A DNA stretch of 64,000 nucleotides from the NCBI RefSeq assembly GCF_006636205.1, contig NZ_VIGB01000003.1, positions 5,954,501 through 6,018,500 on the forward strand, read 5' to 3'. A program made the position numbers and the translations under genes. This stretch comes from Kitasatospora acidiphila. Its GTDB lineage: Bacteria; Actinomycetota; Actinomycetes; Streptomycetales; Streptomycetaceae. Below the pieces are notes generated by a model. The model saw nothing but the letters and a program-made list of their open reading frames with translations. It had not been told where the DNA came from and searched no databases. How positions within the stretch are numbered: the first letter of the stretch is position 1; the number at the start of each line of letters is the position of its first letter. Below, one piece after another: positions 24,747 through 34,042 of this stretch.

Positions 24747-25004
24747 ATGGCACACAAGAAGGGCGCAAGCTCTACCCGTAACGGCCGTGACTCGAACGCC
24801 CAGCGCCTCGGCGTCAAGCGTTTCGGCGGCCAGGTCGTCAGCGCCGGCGAGATCCTGGTCCGCCAGCGCGGCACCCACTTCCACCCGGGCGCGGGCGTCG
24901 GTCGCGGTGGCGACGACACCCTGTTCGCGCTGACCGCCGGTGCGGTTCAGTTCGGCAACCGTCGCGGCCGCAAGGTCGTCAACATCGTGGCCGTCGAGGC
25001 CTGA
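24747..25004 (+). CDS. rpmA: 50S ribosomal protein L27
   Basis: 85 residues: MAHKKGASSTRNGRDSNAQR, then LGVKRFGGQVV and the signature QRGTHFHPGAGVGRGGDDTL. L27 reaches the peptidyl transferase centre. Ribosome site GGGGAT nearby. Co-transcribed with rplU; a strong terminator follows before obg. Confidence 0.98.
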   Translation: MAHKKGASSTRNGRDSNAQRLGVKRFGGQVVSAGEILVRQRGTHFHPGAGVGRGGDDTLFALTAGAVQFGNRRGRKVVNIVAVEA

Positions 25005-25025
25005 TCCAGCTCTTCCGCTGGATCC

Positions 25026-25070
25026 CACGCAGGGTGGATCGGGTTCCCCGGTCCACCCTGCGTGCTTTTT
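25026..25070 (+). terminator. Intrinsic terminator after rpmA
   Basis: CACGCAGGGTGGA / TCCACCCTGCGTG perfect 13-bp arms followed by CTTTTT. Confidence 0.93.
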
Positions 25071-25118
25071 CTCCCACAGCCTGTTCCACAGCCTGTTCGT
25101 CAAATGGAGGCACCGCTC

Positions 25119-26591
25119 ATGACCACCTTCGTGGACCGCGTCGAACTGCACGTCGCCGCGGGTAACGGAGGCCACGGCTGCGCCTCCGTGCACCGGGAGA
25201 AGTTCAAGCCGCTCGGCGGACCGGACGGCGGCAACGGCGGTGAGGGCGGCAGCGTCACCCTGGTGGTGGACTCCCAGATCACCACCCTGCTGGACTACCA
25301 CCACTCGCGTTCCCGCAAGGCCGGCAACGGCAAGCCGGGCGCGGGCGCCAACCGGGCCGGCGCCAACGGCGAGGACCTGGTGCTGCCGGTGCCGGACGGC
25401 ACGGTGGTGCTGGACCGCAAGGGCAACGTGCTGGCCGACCTGGTCGGCCACGGCACCTCCTTCGTCGCCGCGGCGGGCGGCCGCGGCGGCCTGGGCAACG
25501 CGGCGCTGGCCTCGGCCCGCCGCAAGGCCCCCGGCTTCGCGCTGCTCGGCGAGCCGGGCGAGGTCCGCGACATCGTCATGGAGCTCAAGTCGGTCGCCGA
25601 CGTGGCCCTGGTGGGCTACCCCAGCGCCGGCAAGTCCTCGCTGATCTCGGTGCTCTCGGCCGCCAAGCCGAAGATCGCCGACTACCCGTTCACCACCCTG
25701 GTCCCGAACCTGGGCGTGGTCACCGCCGGCGAGACCGTCTACACCGTCGCCGACGTGCCGGGCCTGATCCCGGGCGCCAGCCAGGGCAAGGGCCTGGGCC
25801 TGGAGTTCCTGCGCCACGTGGAGCGCTGCAGCGTGCTGGTGCACGTGCTGGACTGCGCCACCCTGGAGCCCGGTCGCGACCCGCTCTCCGACCTGGAGAC
25901 CATCGAGGCCGAGCTGGCCCAGTACGGCGGCCTGGAGGACCGGCCGCGGCTGGTCGCGCTCAACAAGGTGGACGTGCCGGACGGCCAGGACATCGCCGAC
26001 CTGACCCGGGCCTCGCTGGAGGAGCGCGGCTACCGGGTGTTCGAGGTCTCCGCCGCCTCCCGCAAGGGCCTGCGCGAGCTGAGCTTCGCGATGGCCGGGA
26101 TCGTCGCCGAGGCGCGCGCCGCCAAGCCGGTGCAGGAGTCCACCCGGATCGTGCTGCGTCCGGCGGCCGTGGACGACGCGGGCTTCACCGTCACCGAGGA
26201 GGACGGCGCCTACCGGGTGCGCGGTGTCAAGCCGGAGCGCTGGGTGCGGCAGACCGACTTCAGCAACGACGAGGCGGTCGGCTACCTCGCCGACCGGCTG
26301 GCCCGGCTCGGTGTCGAAGAGGGCCTGTGGAAGGCCGGCGCCCACGAGGGTGACACGGTCATCATCGGCCCCGACGAGAGTGCCGTGGTCTTCGACTGGG
26401 AGCCGACCATGGCCGCCGGTGCCGAGATGCTCGGCCGCCGCGGCGAGGACCACCGCTTCGAGACCCAGCGTCCGGCCGTGGACCGCCGCCGCGACCGGCA
26501 GAAGGGCCGGGACGCCGCCGAGGCCGAGTACCTCGCGTTCGAGGCGCTCTCCTCGGGCCGCCCGGCCGAGCTCGACGACGACGAGGACTGA
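25119..26591 (+). CDS. obg: GTPase Obg (CgtA)
   Basis: 490 residues. N-terminal glycine-rich Obg domain (FVDRVELHVAAGNGGHG, GGPDGGNGGEGG), a central G domain with GYPSAGKSSLIS (P loop), ADVPGLIPGAS and NKVD, and a C-terminal Obg-specific OCT domain (YRVRGVKPERWVRQTDFSND). Obg binds the large ribosomal subunit and, in Streptomyces, links GTP level to onset of aerial growth. ATG 25119 (MTTFVDRVELHV) is the family start, with an ATGGAGG ribosome site. Follows rpmA in the standard order. Confidence 0.97.
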   Translation: MTTFVDRVELHVAAGNGGHGCASVHREKFKPLGGPDGGNGGEGGSVTLVVDSQITTLLDYHHSRSRKAGNGKPGAGANRAGANGEDLVLPVPDGTVVLDRKGNVLADLVGHGTSFVAAAGGRGGLGNAALASARRKAPGFALLGEPGEVRDIVMELKSVADVALVGYPSAGKSSLISVLSAAKPKIADYPFTTLVPNLGVVTAGETVYTVADVPGLIPGASQGKGLGLEFLRHVERCSVLVHVLDCATLEPGRDPLSDLETIEAELAQYGGLEDRPRLVALNKVDVPDGQDIADLTRASLEERGYRVFEVSAASRKGLRELSFAMAGIVAEARAAKPVQESTRIVLRPAAVDDAGFTVTEEDGAYRVRGVKPERWVRQTDFSNDEAVGYLADRLARLGVEEGLWKAGAHEGDTVIIGPDESAVVFDWEPTMAAGAEMLGRRGEDHRFETQRPAVDRRRDRQKGRDAAEAEYLAFEALSSGRPAELDDDED

Positions 26592-26718
26592 CAGCCGGAC
26601 CGGTCCCACCTCCTGCTCCTCCTTAGTCCATGACATGGAATGCTGTACGGCTCCGCTGGGGTTTTCGCGTAGATTGCCCGCAAACAGCGGAGCCGATCAG
26701 CAGCAGCGAGGTAGGGCG

Positions 26719-27855
26719 ATGAGCGAGCAGACACTGCGCCAAGACGTGCTGACGGCCCGTCGGATCGTGGTCAAGGTCGGCTCCTCCTCGCTCACCACCG
26801 CGGCCGGCGGTCTGGACGCCGACCGGGTGGACGCGCTGGTCGACGCGCTGGCCCGGCGCCTCGGCGAGCCGGACGCCCCGGAGATCGTGCTGGTCTCCTC
26901 CGGGGCGATCGCGGCCGGCCTGGCGCCGCTGGGCCTGGCCAAGCGCCCCTCGGACCTGGCCCGCCAGCAGGCCGCCGCCAGCGTCGGCCAGGGCCTGCTG
27001 GTGGCCCGCTACACCGCCTCGTTCGCCCGCTACGGACGCCGGGTCGGCCAGGTGCTGCTGACCGCCGAGGACGCCAGCCGCCGCGCGCACTACCGCAACG
27101 CCTACCGCACCCTGGACCAGCTGCTGGCGATGGGCGCGGTGCCGATCGTCAACGAGAACGACACGGTGGCCACCGCCGAGATCAAGTTCGGCGACAACGA
27201 CCGGCTCGCCGCGCTGGTCGCCCACCTGGTCCGGGCCGACCTGCTGATCCTGCTCTCCGACGTGGACGGCCTCTACGACGGCGACCCGAGCCGCCCCGGC
27301 ACCCGGCGGCTCGCCGAGGTGCACGGCCCGCAGGACCTGGCGGGCATCGAGATCGGCAGCGCAGGCAAGGCGGGGGTCGGCACCGGCGGCATGGTGACCA
27401 AGGTGGAGGCGGCCCGGATCGCCACCGGCGCGGGCATCCCGGTGGTGCTCACCGCCGCCCGGCACGCCGCCGACGCGCTGGCCGGCCGCCCCACCGGCAC
27501 CCTGTTCACCCGCACCGGCTCGCGCAGCGCCGACCGGCTGCTCTGGCTGGCCCACGCCAGCACCCCGCGCGGCGCGCTGCACCTGGACGAGGGCGCGGTG
27601 CGGGCCGTGGTGGAGGGCGGCAAGTCGCTGCTGCCGGCCGGGGTGACCAAGGTGGACGGAGACTTCGCCGCCGGGGATCCGGTGGACCTTCTTGCCGAAA
27701 ACGGCCACATCGTGGCCCGTGGCCTGGTCAACTTTGATGCGAGGGAGCTGCCGCGCCTGCTCGGACGGTCGACCCGGGACCTGGCTCAGGAGTTGGGCGC
27801 CGCCTATGAGCGCGAGGTCATCCACCGGGACGACTTGGTGGTGCTGCGCGGCTGA
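26719..27855 (+). CDS. proB: Glutamate 5-kinase
   Basis: 378 residues. Phosphorylates glutamate in the first step of proline synthesis. Amino acid kinase domain with RRIVVKVGSSSLTT, VSSGAIAAGL, PIVNENDTVA and GTGGMVTKVEAARIA; the last about 75 residues form a PUA domain (GALHLDEGAVRAVVEGGKSL). ATG 26719, with GGTAGGG upstream. proA is two genes on. Confidence 0.97.
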   Translation: MSEQTLRQDVLTARRIVVKVGSSSLTTAAGGLDADRVDALVDALARRLGEPDAPEIVLVSSGAIAAGLAPLGLAKRPSDLARQQAAASVGQGLLVARYTASFARYGRRVGQVLLTAEDASRRAHYRNAYRTLDQLLAMGAVPIVNENDTVATAEIKFGDNDRLAALVAHLVRADLLILLSDVDGLYDGDPSRPGTRRLAEVHGPQDLAGIEIGSAGKAGVGTGGMVTKVEAARIATGAGIPVVLTAARHAADALAGRPTGTLFTRTGSRSADRLLWLAHASTPRGALHLDEGAVRAVVEGGKSLLPAGVTKVDGDFAAGDPVDLLAENGHIVARGLVNFDARELPRLLGRSTRDLAQELGAAYEREVIHRDDLVVLRG

Positions 27856-27928
27856 CGGTCCGTCGGCTGACGGCCCGTCCGGGCCGACGCCGGTCCGGTT
27901 CCGGACCAGCGTCGAACAGGAGGCCGCG

Positions 27929-28363
27929 GTGAGACTCAGGCGCGACCAAGCGCGTGCGCAGGTGCCGGGCGGCATCGTCCGGCAGCTGCACCCGCACCAC
28001 GAGGTGCCGGACCAACCGGAGGCCGGGCGGCTGTGGCACGTGGTGCTGAGTCTGGCCGGTGCGGTGACCCCGCTGACGGAGCTGAAGGCCGGGCTGGAAC
28101 GGTTGGCGCACGACCACTCGTTCTTCCTGACGGCCCGCTATGCGGCCGACCACGCGGAGATCCGCTACTGGGAGGAGGCCCGCGACCTGCATGACGCGGC
28201 GGCCATCGCACTGCGGCTGTGGGGCGAGCACCGGACCAGTGCCAGGCTGCCGGCCTGGGAGATCGTCGGCCTGGAGGTGATCGACCGGGCCACCTACCAC
28301 CAGCGGATCGCCGAGGGCTTCGGTGAGCCCATGCCGCAGCTCGGCGGGGTGCACCCGTACTGA
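27929..28363 (+). CDS. Conserved hypothetical protein between proB and proA
   Basis: 144 residues from GTG 27929, preceded by AGGAGG at good distance. It contains LWHVVLSLAGAVTPLTELKA, HDHSFFLTARYAADHAEIRY and YWEEARDLHDAAAIALRLWG, with no signal peptide or membrane segment. A gene of this size is usual between proB and proA in streptomycetes; no function is known to me. Its place does not show a direct role in proline synthesis. Confidence 0.8.
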   Translation: MRLRRDQARAQVPGGIVRQLHPHHEVPDQPEAGRLWHVVLSLAGAVTPLTELKAGLERLAHDHSFFLTARYAADHAEIRYWEEARDLHDAAAIALRLWGEHRTSARLPAWEIVGLEVIDRATYHQRIAEGFGEPMPQLGGVHPY

Positions 28364-28426
28364 CCGGTCGTCTCAACGAGTGGAAAGGCTCCCGGGCGGC
28401 CGCGCGGCAGTCGTTAGGCTTCGGGC

Positions 28427-29719
28427 ATGAGCATCGACAGCCCCGTCCTCGCCGCCGCGCGCCGCGCCCGGACCGCCGCGGCCGCACTCGCCCCGCTGCC
28501 GCGTTCGGCCAAGGACGCCGCGCTGCTGGCGGTCGCCGACGCACTCCAGGCGCGCGGCGCGGAGATCACCGCCGCCAACGCCGAGGACGTCGCCCGGGCC
28601 CGGGAGGCCGGCACCGCCGAGTCGGTGGTCGACCGGCTCACCCTGACCGAGGAGCGGATCGCCGCGATCGCCGCCGATGTGCGCAGGGTCGCCGGACTGC
28701 CCGATCCGGTCGGCGAGGTGGTGCGCGGCTACACCCTGCCGAACGGGCTGGACGTGCGCCAGGTCCGGGTGCCGCTGGGCGTGGTCGGCATCATCTACGA
28801 GGCCCGGCCCAATGTCACCGTGGACGCGGCCGCGCTCTGCCTGAAGTCGGGCAACGCGGTGCTGCTGCGTGGTTCGGCCTCCGCCTACCGCTCCAACGCC
28901 GCCCTGGTCGCCGTGGTCCGCGAGGCCGTCGAGGCGGCCGGGCTGCCGGCCGACGCGGTGCAGCTGGTGCCGGGGGAGAGCCGGGACTCGGTGACCGAGC
29001 TGATGCGGGCCCGCGGCCTGGTGGACGTGCTGATCCCGCGCGGCGGCGCCTCGCTGATCAGGACGGTGGTGGAGGGCTCCACCGTGCCGGTGATCGAGAC
29101 CGGCACCGGCAACTGCCACGTCTACGTGGACGCGCGGACCGACCTGGCGATGGCGGTCGGCATCCTGCTCAACTCCAAGGCGCAGCGGGTGAGCGTCTGC
29201 AACGCCGCCGAGACGCTGCTGGTGCACCAGGACGTTGCTCAGGAGTTCCTGCCGCTCGCGCTGGCCGCGCTGGCCGAAGCCGGGGTGACGGTGCACGGCG
29301 ACGACGCGGTGCTCGAGCTGGCCGCCGGCTCGCCCGCCACCGTGGTGCCGGCCACCGACGAGGACTGGGGCGCGGAGTACCTCTCCCTGGACCTGGCCGC
29401 CGCCGTGGTGCCCTCGCTGGAGGCCGCGGTGGAGCACATCCGCCAGTGGTCCTCCGGCCACACCGAGGCGATCGTCACCACCTCGCAGGCGGCCGCCCGC
29501 CGCTTCACCCAGCTGGTGGACTCGACCACCGTCGCGGTCAACGCCTCCACCCGGTTCACCGACGGGGGTGAGTTCGGCTTCGGCGCGGAGATCGGCATCT
29601 CCACCCAGAAGCTGCACGCCCGCGGCCCGATGGGGCTGCCGGAGCTGACCTCCACCAAGTACATCGTCACTGGTGACGGACACGTGCGCGGCGAGGCCCG
29701 GCAGACCGTCGGCGGCTGA
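28427..29719 (+). CDS. proA: Gamma-glutamyl phosphate reductase
   Basis: 430 residues. Reduces glutamyl 5-phosphate to the semialdehyde in proline synthesis. Aldehyde dehydrogenase fold with PLGVVGIIYEARPNVTVDAA, LLRGSASAYRSN, IETGTGNCHVYVD and catalytic Cys region SKAQRVSVCNAAETLLVH. C-terminal FTDGGEFGFGAEIGISTQKL. Together with proB forms the pathway, though the genes are separated by one small gene. Confidence 0.97.
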   Translation: MSIDSPVLAAARRARTAAAALAPLPRSAKDAALLAVADALQARGAEITAANAEDVARAREAGTAESVVDRLTLTEERIAAIAADVRRVAGLPDPVGEVVRGYTLPNGLDVRQVRVPLGVVGIIYEARPNVTVDAAALCLKSGNAVLLRGSASAYRSNAALVAVVREAVEAAGLPADAVQLVPGESRDSVTELMRARGLVDVLIPRGGASLIRTVVEGSTVPVIETGTGNCHVYVDARTDLAMAVGILLNSKAQRVSVCNAAETLLVHQDVAQEFLPLALAALAEAGVTVHGDDAVLELAAGSPATVVPATDEDWGAEYLSLDLAAAVVPSLEAAVEHIRQWSSGHTEAIVTTSQAAARRFTQLVDSTTVAVNASTRFTDGGEFGFGAEIGISTQKLHARGPMGLPELTSTKYIVTGDGHVRGEARQTVGG

Positions 29720-29865
29720 CCGGCGGTGCTTGTCGAAGCCCAAGTGCCGGGAGCCACAGACAAATCACGCGCCCGGTAATACGCTGAGTCCGTGGCTGAG
29801 GACTTGGGGGCTCGCCGTACTCCGACGGCGCTGACCACGGTGACGCGGACGACGAGTTCGCCACC

Positions 29866-30372
29866 GTGGTCCTTGACGAGGCTTTCATCCGTTCCGCCGC
29901 CGTGCACGAGCCGAGTGCCAGAGAGCGGCAGCTGGCCGCCGCCGAGGCCCGCAACGAGGAGCCCGCGGGCGCCGGCCGGGTCCGCGAGCCGGGCGGCGAG
30001 CTCTTCGACGGCCTGCCGCTGGAGCTGCGCCCGCACCCCGGCAGCGACGACGACCGGATCTACACCGATCCCTGGGTCGGTTCCGGCCTGGGCCTGGGCC
30101 GCCGCAGGGCCGTCCGCTGGCCCGGCTACGGGGCGCGTTCGGCCAGCCGCGGCCAGATAGCCCAGCAGCGCTGGCACCGTCCGCTGGCCTGGGTGCTGGT
30201 GATCGTCATGGGGGTCAGCCTGGTGGCGGTCGCGGTGGCCGCCGTGTACCGCGGCGCCGGCAACTCCCCGGGGCGCAGGCCGCTGATCGGCACCAGCGGC
30301 CCGGCCACTCCGGCACCGACCGCGGCCCGGGCCGACCCGGTCGGCTCGGCCGCTCCGCAGCCGGCCGGGTGA
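29866..30372 (+). CDS. Single-pass membrane protein with N-terminal DExF motif; 5' end likely frameshifted
   Basis: At least 168 residues from GTG 29866. The N-terminal motif VVLDEAFIRSAAVHEPSARE is followed by a disordered part, one membrane helix (about 107-126, LAWVLVIVMGVSLVAVAVAA) and a Pro/Thr-rich outer tail. A likelier true start is GTG 29792 (MAEDLG), but that frame breaks at a GGGGG run near 29806; adding one G would join MAEDLGGSPYSDGADHGDAD to DEFATVVLDEAF. The next gene has a related N-terminal motif. Function unknown. Confidence 0.65.
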   Translation: MVLDEAFIRSAAVHEPSARERQLAAAEARNEEPAGAGRVREPGGELFDGLPLELRPHPGSDDDRIYTDPWVGSGLGLGRRRAVRWPGYGARSASRGQIAQQRWHRPLAWVLVIVMGVSLVAVAVAAVYRGAGNSPGRRPLIGTSGPATPAPTAARADPVGSAAPQPAG

Positions 30373-30444
30373 CCAGGCCGATCGCCCGCGAAAGGTGCTG
30401 CCGGGGCCTCGTTCCGGGGCCGTCGCGCGCTCTACCCTGGATTC

Positions 30445-31518
30445 ATGGGTGACCCGGGTGAGCCTCCGGAGGGTGTGCCCGAGGGCGGTTCCGGAAGCGA
30501 TGACGAATACCGATCCGTCGTCTTCGACGAGTCGTTCGTCCGGGCTGCCCGGATCACCGAGCTGTCCGCCATGGAGCGCCTCGGCGGCGCCCCGCGCGGG
30601 ATCCGGCGCAAGACGGGATTCGGGCTGCTCGGTTCGCTGCCCCGGCAGGCGCTGATCCTGCTGCTGCTCATCGTGGTGGCCTTCGGAGCGGCCGTGTACT
30701 TCGGGCTCACCGCCCCGCACCGCGACATCGCCGGCGTCGGCGGCAGCCAGCTCACCAATGAGCTGACCGCGCTCACCCCGGCCTCCGGCGGCGTGCCGAC
30801 CGTCGACCCGAGCAGCCCGTTCGCCAACCTCGCGGCCGCGGCGGGCTACGCGGACGGCAGCGCGGGCTTCGGCCTGCCTGCCGCCCGCACCAGCACGGCG
30901 GACTTCACCCAGGCCCAGGTGGGCACCGCGGTGGACACCGTGCGCCGCTACCTGGTGGCCTCCGAGGTCTCCCCGGCGGTGCTGGCCCAGGGCGCGACGG
31001 CCCCGGTGCGGGCCCTGGTGACGCCGGGTGAGCAGGGTCAGTTCGACCAGAGCGCCGCGAACCCCGGCGACGACCAGCACCACACGCTGACCGGCTGGAT
31101 GGTCCGGTTCGACCCGATGAAGGTGTCGCTGGCCAGCGACACGGTCAAGGTGGCCGGTACCGTGACGGTGCGCGAGCTGGACGCCTCGACCCTGGAGCTG
31201 ACCGCCGACCACACCCTGGTCTACGCGCTCCGCCCGGCCGGGGCGACGGTGAACGGCCCGGTGACCCTCTACTCGATCCGCCGCGAGGTCCGCTTCGACC
31301 TGGACCGCACCGACCTGGTGAACGGCCAGCTGCGGGTGGTCGACACCGTCCAGCAGGCCGGCCCGAGTGCCTGCGACGCCGCGCAGTTCGAGTACTTCCA
31401 GCCGCTGGCCGCCGGCGGCACCGGCCCGCTCACCGCCCACCCCGGCACGATCGACCCGGGCGACCGCTCGCACCCCGCGTGGCAGAGCTGCGCGGTCATG
31501 GGCGGCCCGCTGGGTTGA
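30445..31518 (+). CDS. Conserved membrane-anchored protein of unknown function
   Basis: 357 residues. N-terminal motif DDEYRSVVFDESFVRAARIT, related to that of the preceding gene, then one membrane helix (about 72-92, ALILLLLIVVAFGAAVYFGL) and a large outer domain (TAVDTVRRYLVASEVSPAVL, MVRFDPMKVSLASDTVKVAG, LVYALRPAG). The layout is type II membrane protein. The product of the preceding gene shares both the motif and the topology, so they may work together. Terminates before a strong hairpin facing the M48 protease gene. Confidence 0.75.
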   Translation: MGDPGEPPEGVPEGGSGSDDEYRSVVFDESFVRAARITELSAMERLGGAPRGIRRKTGFGLLGSLPRQALILLLLIVVAFGAAVYFGLTAPHRDIAGVGGSQLTNELTALTPASGGVPTVDPSSPFANLAAAAGYADGSAGFGLPAARTSTADFTQAQVGTAVDTVRRYLVASEVSPAVLAQGATAPVRALVTPGEQGQFDQSAANPGDDQHHTLTGWMVRFDPMKVSLASDTVKVAGTVTVRELDASTLELTADHTLVYALRPAGATVNGPVTLYSIRREVRFDLDRTDLVNGQLRVVDTVQQAGPSACDAAQFEYFQPLAAGGTGPLTAHPGTIDPGDRSHPAWQSCAVMGGPLG

Positions 31519-31587
31519 TCCGGAACCACCCGAATATCGGCCCGCCGCGCGGCCGGGGTGATTCGTCAACTCCGGGTGGGGAGAACG

Positions 31588-31632
31588 CCGGTTCCGCCGC
31601 CTGAGGAGTTCATCCGGCAGGGGCGGAACCGG
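31588..31632. terminator. Bidirectional terminator
   Basis: CCGGTTCCGCC / GGCGGAACCGG perfect 11-bp arms with a 23-base loop, between converging genes. Confidence 0.75.
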
Positions 31633-31643
31633 CATCGGCACGG

Positions 31644-32711
31644 CTAGGACTCGTCGGACTTCTGGCCGTTGCCCTTGGCGCCGGTGAAGGTGTCCTTCAG
31701 CTTGCTGCCCACCGAGCCCGCGCCGTCGGCGAAGTCGCGGATCAGGGTGAAGAGCGGGTCCTTGCTGTCCTTGAGGGACTTGCCGTAGGAGTCGGCCGCG
31801 GCCTTCCACTGGTCGCTGACCTTGGCCTGCGGGTCGTCGGCGCGGCGCGGGTAGGCGCCGGCGAGTATCGAGCGGTACTCGTCGCTCTCCGACCACTGCT
31901 TCAGCTTGGCCACCCGGACCACCGCGAACGGGTGGGACTGCGGCAGCACCTGGAGCAGCTTCAGCACGCCGTCGCGCAGGTCGCCGGCCTTCTCGTACTC
32001 CTCGGCCTGCTCCAGGAAGGCGTCCACGTTCATCTCGCCCAGGTTGTGGCCGCCGGCCAGCTTCATCAGCCCGCGCATCGAGGCCTGCGGGTCCTGACCG
32101 GCCAGCAAACCGGCCCGGTCGCAAGAGAGTTCGGCCTTGCGGAACCACTCCTTGAGGGCCGTCACCAGGGCCATGATCGCCAGGTTGCCGAGCGGCACCC
32201 AGCCGACCCGGGTGGCCAGGTTGGTGAGGATCAGCAGCATGGTCCGGTAGACCGCGTGGCCGGACATCGCGTGCCCGACCTCGTGGCCGATCACGGCCCG
32301 CAGCTCCTCCTCGTCCAGCAGCTCCACCAGGCCGGTGGTCACCACGATCACCGGGGCGTCCATCCCGATGCACATCGCGTTGACCTTGGGGTCCTGGGTC
32401 ACGTAGAGCTCGGGAACCCGCTCCAGGTCCAGCACGTAGGCCGCGTCCCGGACCATGTTGTACAGCTCGGGGTACTGCCGCTCGGAGGTCTTCACCGCGG
32501 TGGCCAGGAACATCAGCCGCACGCTGCGCTCGGAGACCAGGCCGGCCAGCTTCTTCAGCACATCGTCGAACCCGGTCAGCTTGCGCAGGGCGACCAGTGC
32601 GGACCGGTCGGCGGGGTGCTCCCAGGCGCGGGTGGAGATGCCGGCGAACCGCTGGCGGCGGCGCCCCGGCACGTTGTCGGCCGGGCCCGCGGTTCGGGTG
32701 GAATCGGTCAT
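31644..32711 (-). CDS. M48-family zinc metallopeptidase
   Basis: 355 residues from ATG 32711. Zinc motif HEVGH with H143, E144 and H147, and a second acidic zinc ligand region further on (KAELSCDRAGLL). Hydrophobic segments around 100-120 (APVIVVTTGLVELL) and 152-175 (MLLILTNLATRVGWVPLGNL) suggest membrane association. Family members include HtpX and Ste24-like proteases for misfolded membrane proteins. The C-terminal about 60 residues are charged and disordered. Confidence 0.88.
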   Translation of the reverse strand: MTDSTRTAGPADNVPGRRRQRFAGISTRAWEHPADRSALVALRKLTGFDDVLKKLAGLVSERSVRLMFLATAVKTSERQYPELYNMVRDAAYVLDLERVPELYVTQDPKVNAMCIGMDAPVIVVTTGLVELLDEEELRAVIGHEVGHAMSGHAVYRTMLLILTNLATRVGWVPLGNLAIMALVTALKEWFRKAELSCDRAGLLAGQDPQASMRGLMKLAGGHNLGEMNVDAFLEQAEEYEKAGDLRDGVLKLLQVLPQSHPFAVVRVAKLKQWSESDEYRSILAGAYPRRADDPQAKVSDQWKAAADSYGKSLKDSKDPLFTLIRDFADGAGSVGSKLKDTFTGAKGNGQKSDES

Positions 32712-32857
32712 GACTGCTGTGTCCCTCTCGACTCGACTGTGACAACTCTCAACGTCCGACCGCCCGCACTCGTCCCCCACGGGGGTGGTGCGGGCCGCTG
32801 GGCGTAAGGCGGCCTAAGCTGGCTTACGAGTCACCATCGTCTCCAAGGAGCCCGCCG

Positions 32858-33004
32858 ATGTCCCCCGCCGCCCTGGCCCACCTGGCCGCGCCGATCTCCA
32901 GCGGCCCCGGTCCGGGCCTCTTCCTGCGCCTGATCGTGATCGGCTCGATCGTCGGCGTGCTGGCGCTGGTCTGGATCCTGGCCCGAGCCAACAGCAACAA
33001 CTGA
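32858..33004 (+). CDS. Small single-pass membrane protein
   Basis: 48 residues (MSPAALAHLAAPISSGPGPG, then LFLRLIVIGSIVGVLALVWILARANSNN). AAGGAG ribosome site eight bases before the ATG. One hydrophobic helix spans about residues 21-43. It is followed 135 bases on by another 48-residue single-pass protein. Role unknown. Confidence 0.65.
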   Translation: MSPAALAHLAAPISSGPGPGLFLRLIVIGSIVGVLALVWILARANSNN

Positions 33005-33139
33005 CAGCTCACCTGTAGTCAGACGCGGGGAGGCGCCGCGCGGTTGCGCGAGCACGCCCCGTACGATGAGCGCGCGGGCCGCCCCGGTTGCCGGGACCCG
33101 CGTCCTGGCCCCCACCGAGTCGAGAAGGCCCTGCCGATC

Positions 33140-33286
33140 ATGACCTCCAGCGCCCTGCCCGCCCTGACCGCCCTGGCCGAGGGCAGCAACCACAGCACCC
33201 TGAACCCGCTGCTGACCGGTGGCAGCGCGCTGTTCATCCTGCTGCTGCTGCTCTTCATCACCACCCGGTTCAACCGGGACCGCTGA
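33140..33286 (+). CDS. Small single-pass membrane protein before nadD
   Basis: 48 residues: MTSSALPALTALAEGSNHST, then a C-terminal hydrophobic helix (GSALFILLLLLFITT) and basic end RFNRDR. Small proteins of this kind are usual before nadD in streptomycetes. No function known. Confidence 0.68.
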   Translation: MTSSALPALTALAEGSNHSTLNPLLTGGSALFILLLLLFITTRFNRDR

Positions 33287-33375
33287 GCCGCCGGCCCGCT
33301 CGGGAGCCCCCCGGCACCCGGGGCGCCCCCGAGCGGTCAGTTGTTCGTTCCACACGTCGCGTAAGGTGTGGCGGC

Positions 33376-33993
33376 ATGACGGGAGAGAGCACGCCGATGC
33401 GGCGCAGGCGGCTCGGGGTGATGGGCGGCACTTTCGACCCGATCCACCACGGCCACCTGGTCGCGGCCAGCGAGGTCGCCAGCGCCTTCCACCTGGACGA
33501 GGTGATCTTCGTCCCGACCGGGCAGCCCTGGCAGAAGACCGGGCGGCGGTCGGTGTCCGCCGCCGAGGACCGCTACCTGATGACGGTGATCGCCACCGCC
33601 GAGAACCCGCAGTTCTCGGTCAGCCGGATCGACATCGACCGCAGTGGCCCCACCTACACCGTCGACACGCTCCGTGAGCTCAGAGGGCTGAACCCGGACG
33701 CCGACCTGTTCTTCATCACCGGCGCGGACGCGCTCGCCCAGATCCTCTCCTGGCAGGACGCCGAGGAACTCTTCGCGCTGGCCCACTTCATCGGCTGCAC
33801 CCGCCCGGGCCACACACTCACCGACCCGGGTCTGCCGGTCGGCGGTGTCTCGCTGGTCGAGGTACCGGCCCTGGCGATCTCCTCCACCGACTGCCGGATG
33901 CGGGTGGCCAAGGGCCAGCCGATCTGGTATCTCGTCCCGGACGGGGTGGTGCGCTACATCGACAAGCGCGCGCTCTACCTGGACGCCGGCTGA
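33376..33993 (+). CDS. nadD: Nicotinate-nucleotide adenylyltransferase
   Basis: 205 residues. Adenylates nicotinate mononucleotide in NAD synthesis. Nucleotidyltransferase motif MGGTFDPIHHGHLVAASEVA at about 16-35, FVPTGQPWQK, and C-terminal ISSTDCRMRVAKGQPIWYLV matching the family's ISST-R motif. ATG 33376. Followed by a LytR-C protein and rsfS in the usual order. Confidence 0.96.
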   Translation: MTGESTPMRRRRLGVMGGTFDPIHHGHLVAASEVASAFHLDEVIFVPTGQPWQKTGRRSVSAAEDRYLMTVIATAENPQFSVSRIDIDRSGPTYTVDTLRELRGLNPDADLFFITGADALAQILSWQDAEELFALAHFIGCTRPGHTLTDPGLPVGGVSLVEVPALAISSTDCRMRVAKGQPIWYLVPDGVVRYIDKRALYLDAG

Positions 33994-34042
33994 GCCGGCC
34001 GACCGGCTGATCAGGACACCACGGAAGAGCTTGAGGTACGGC

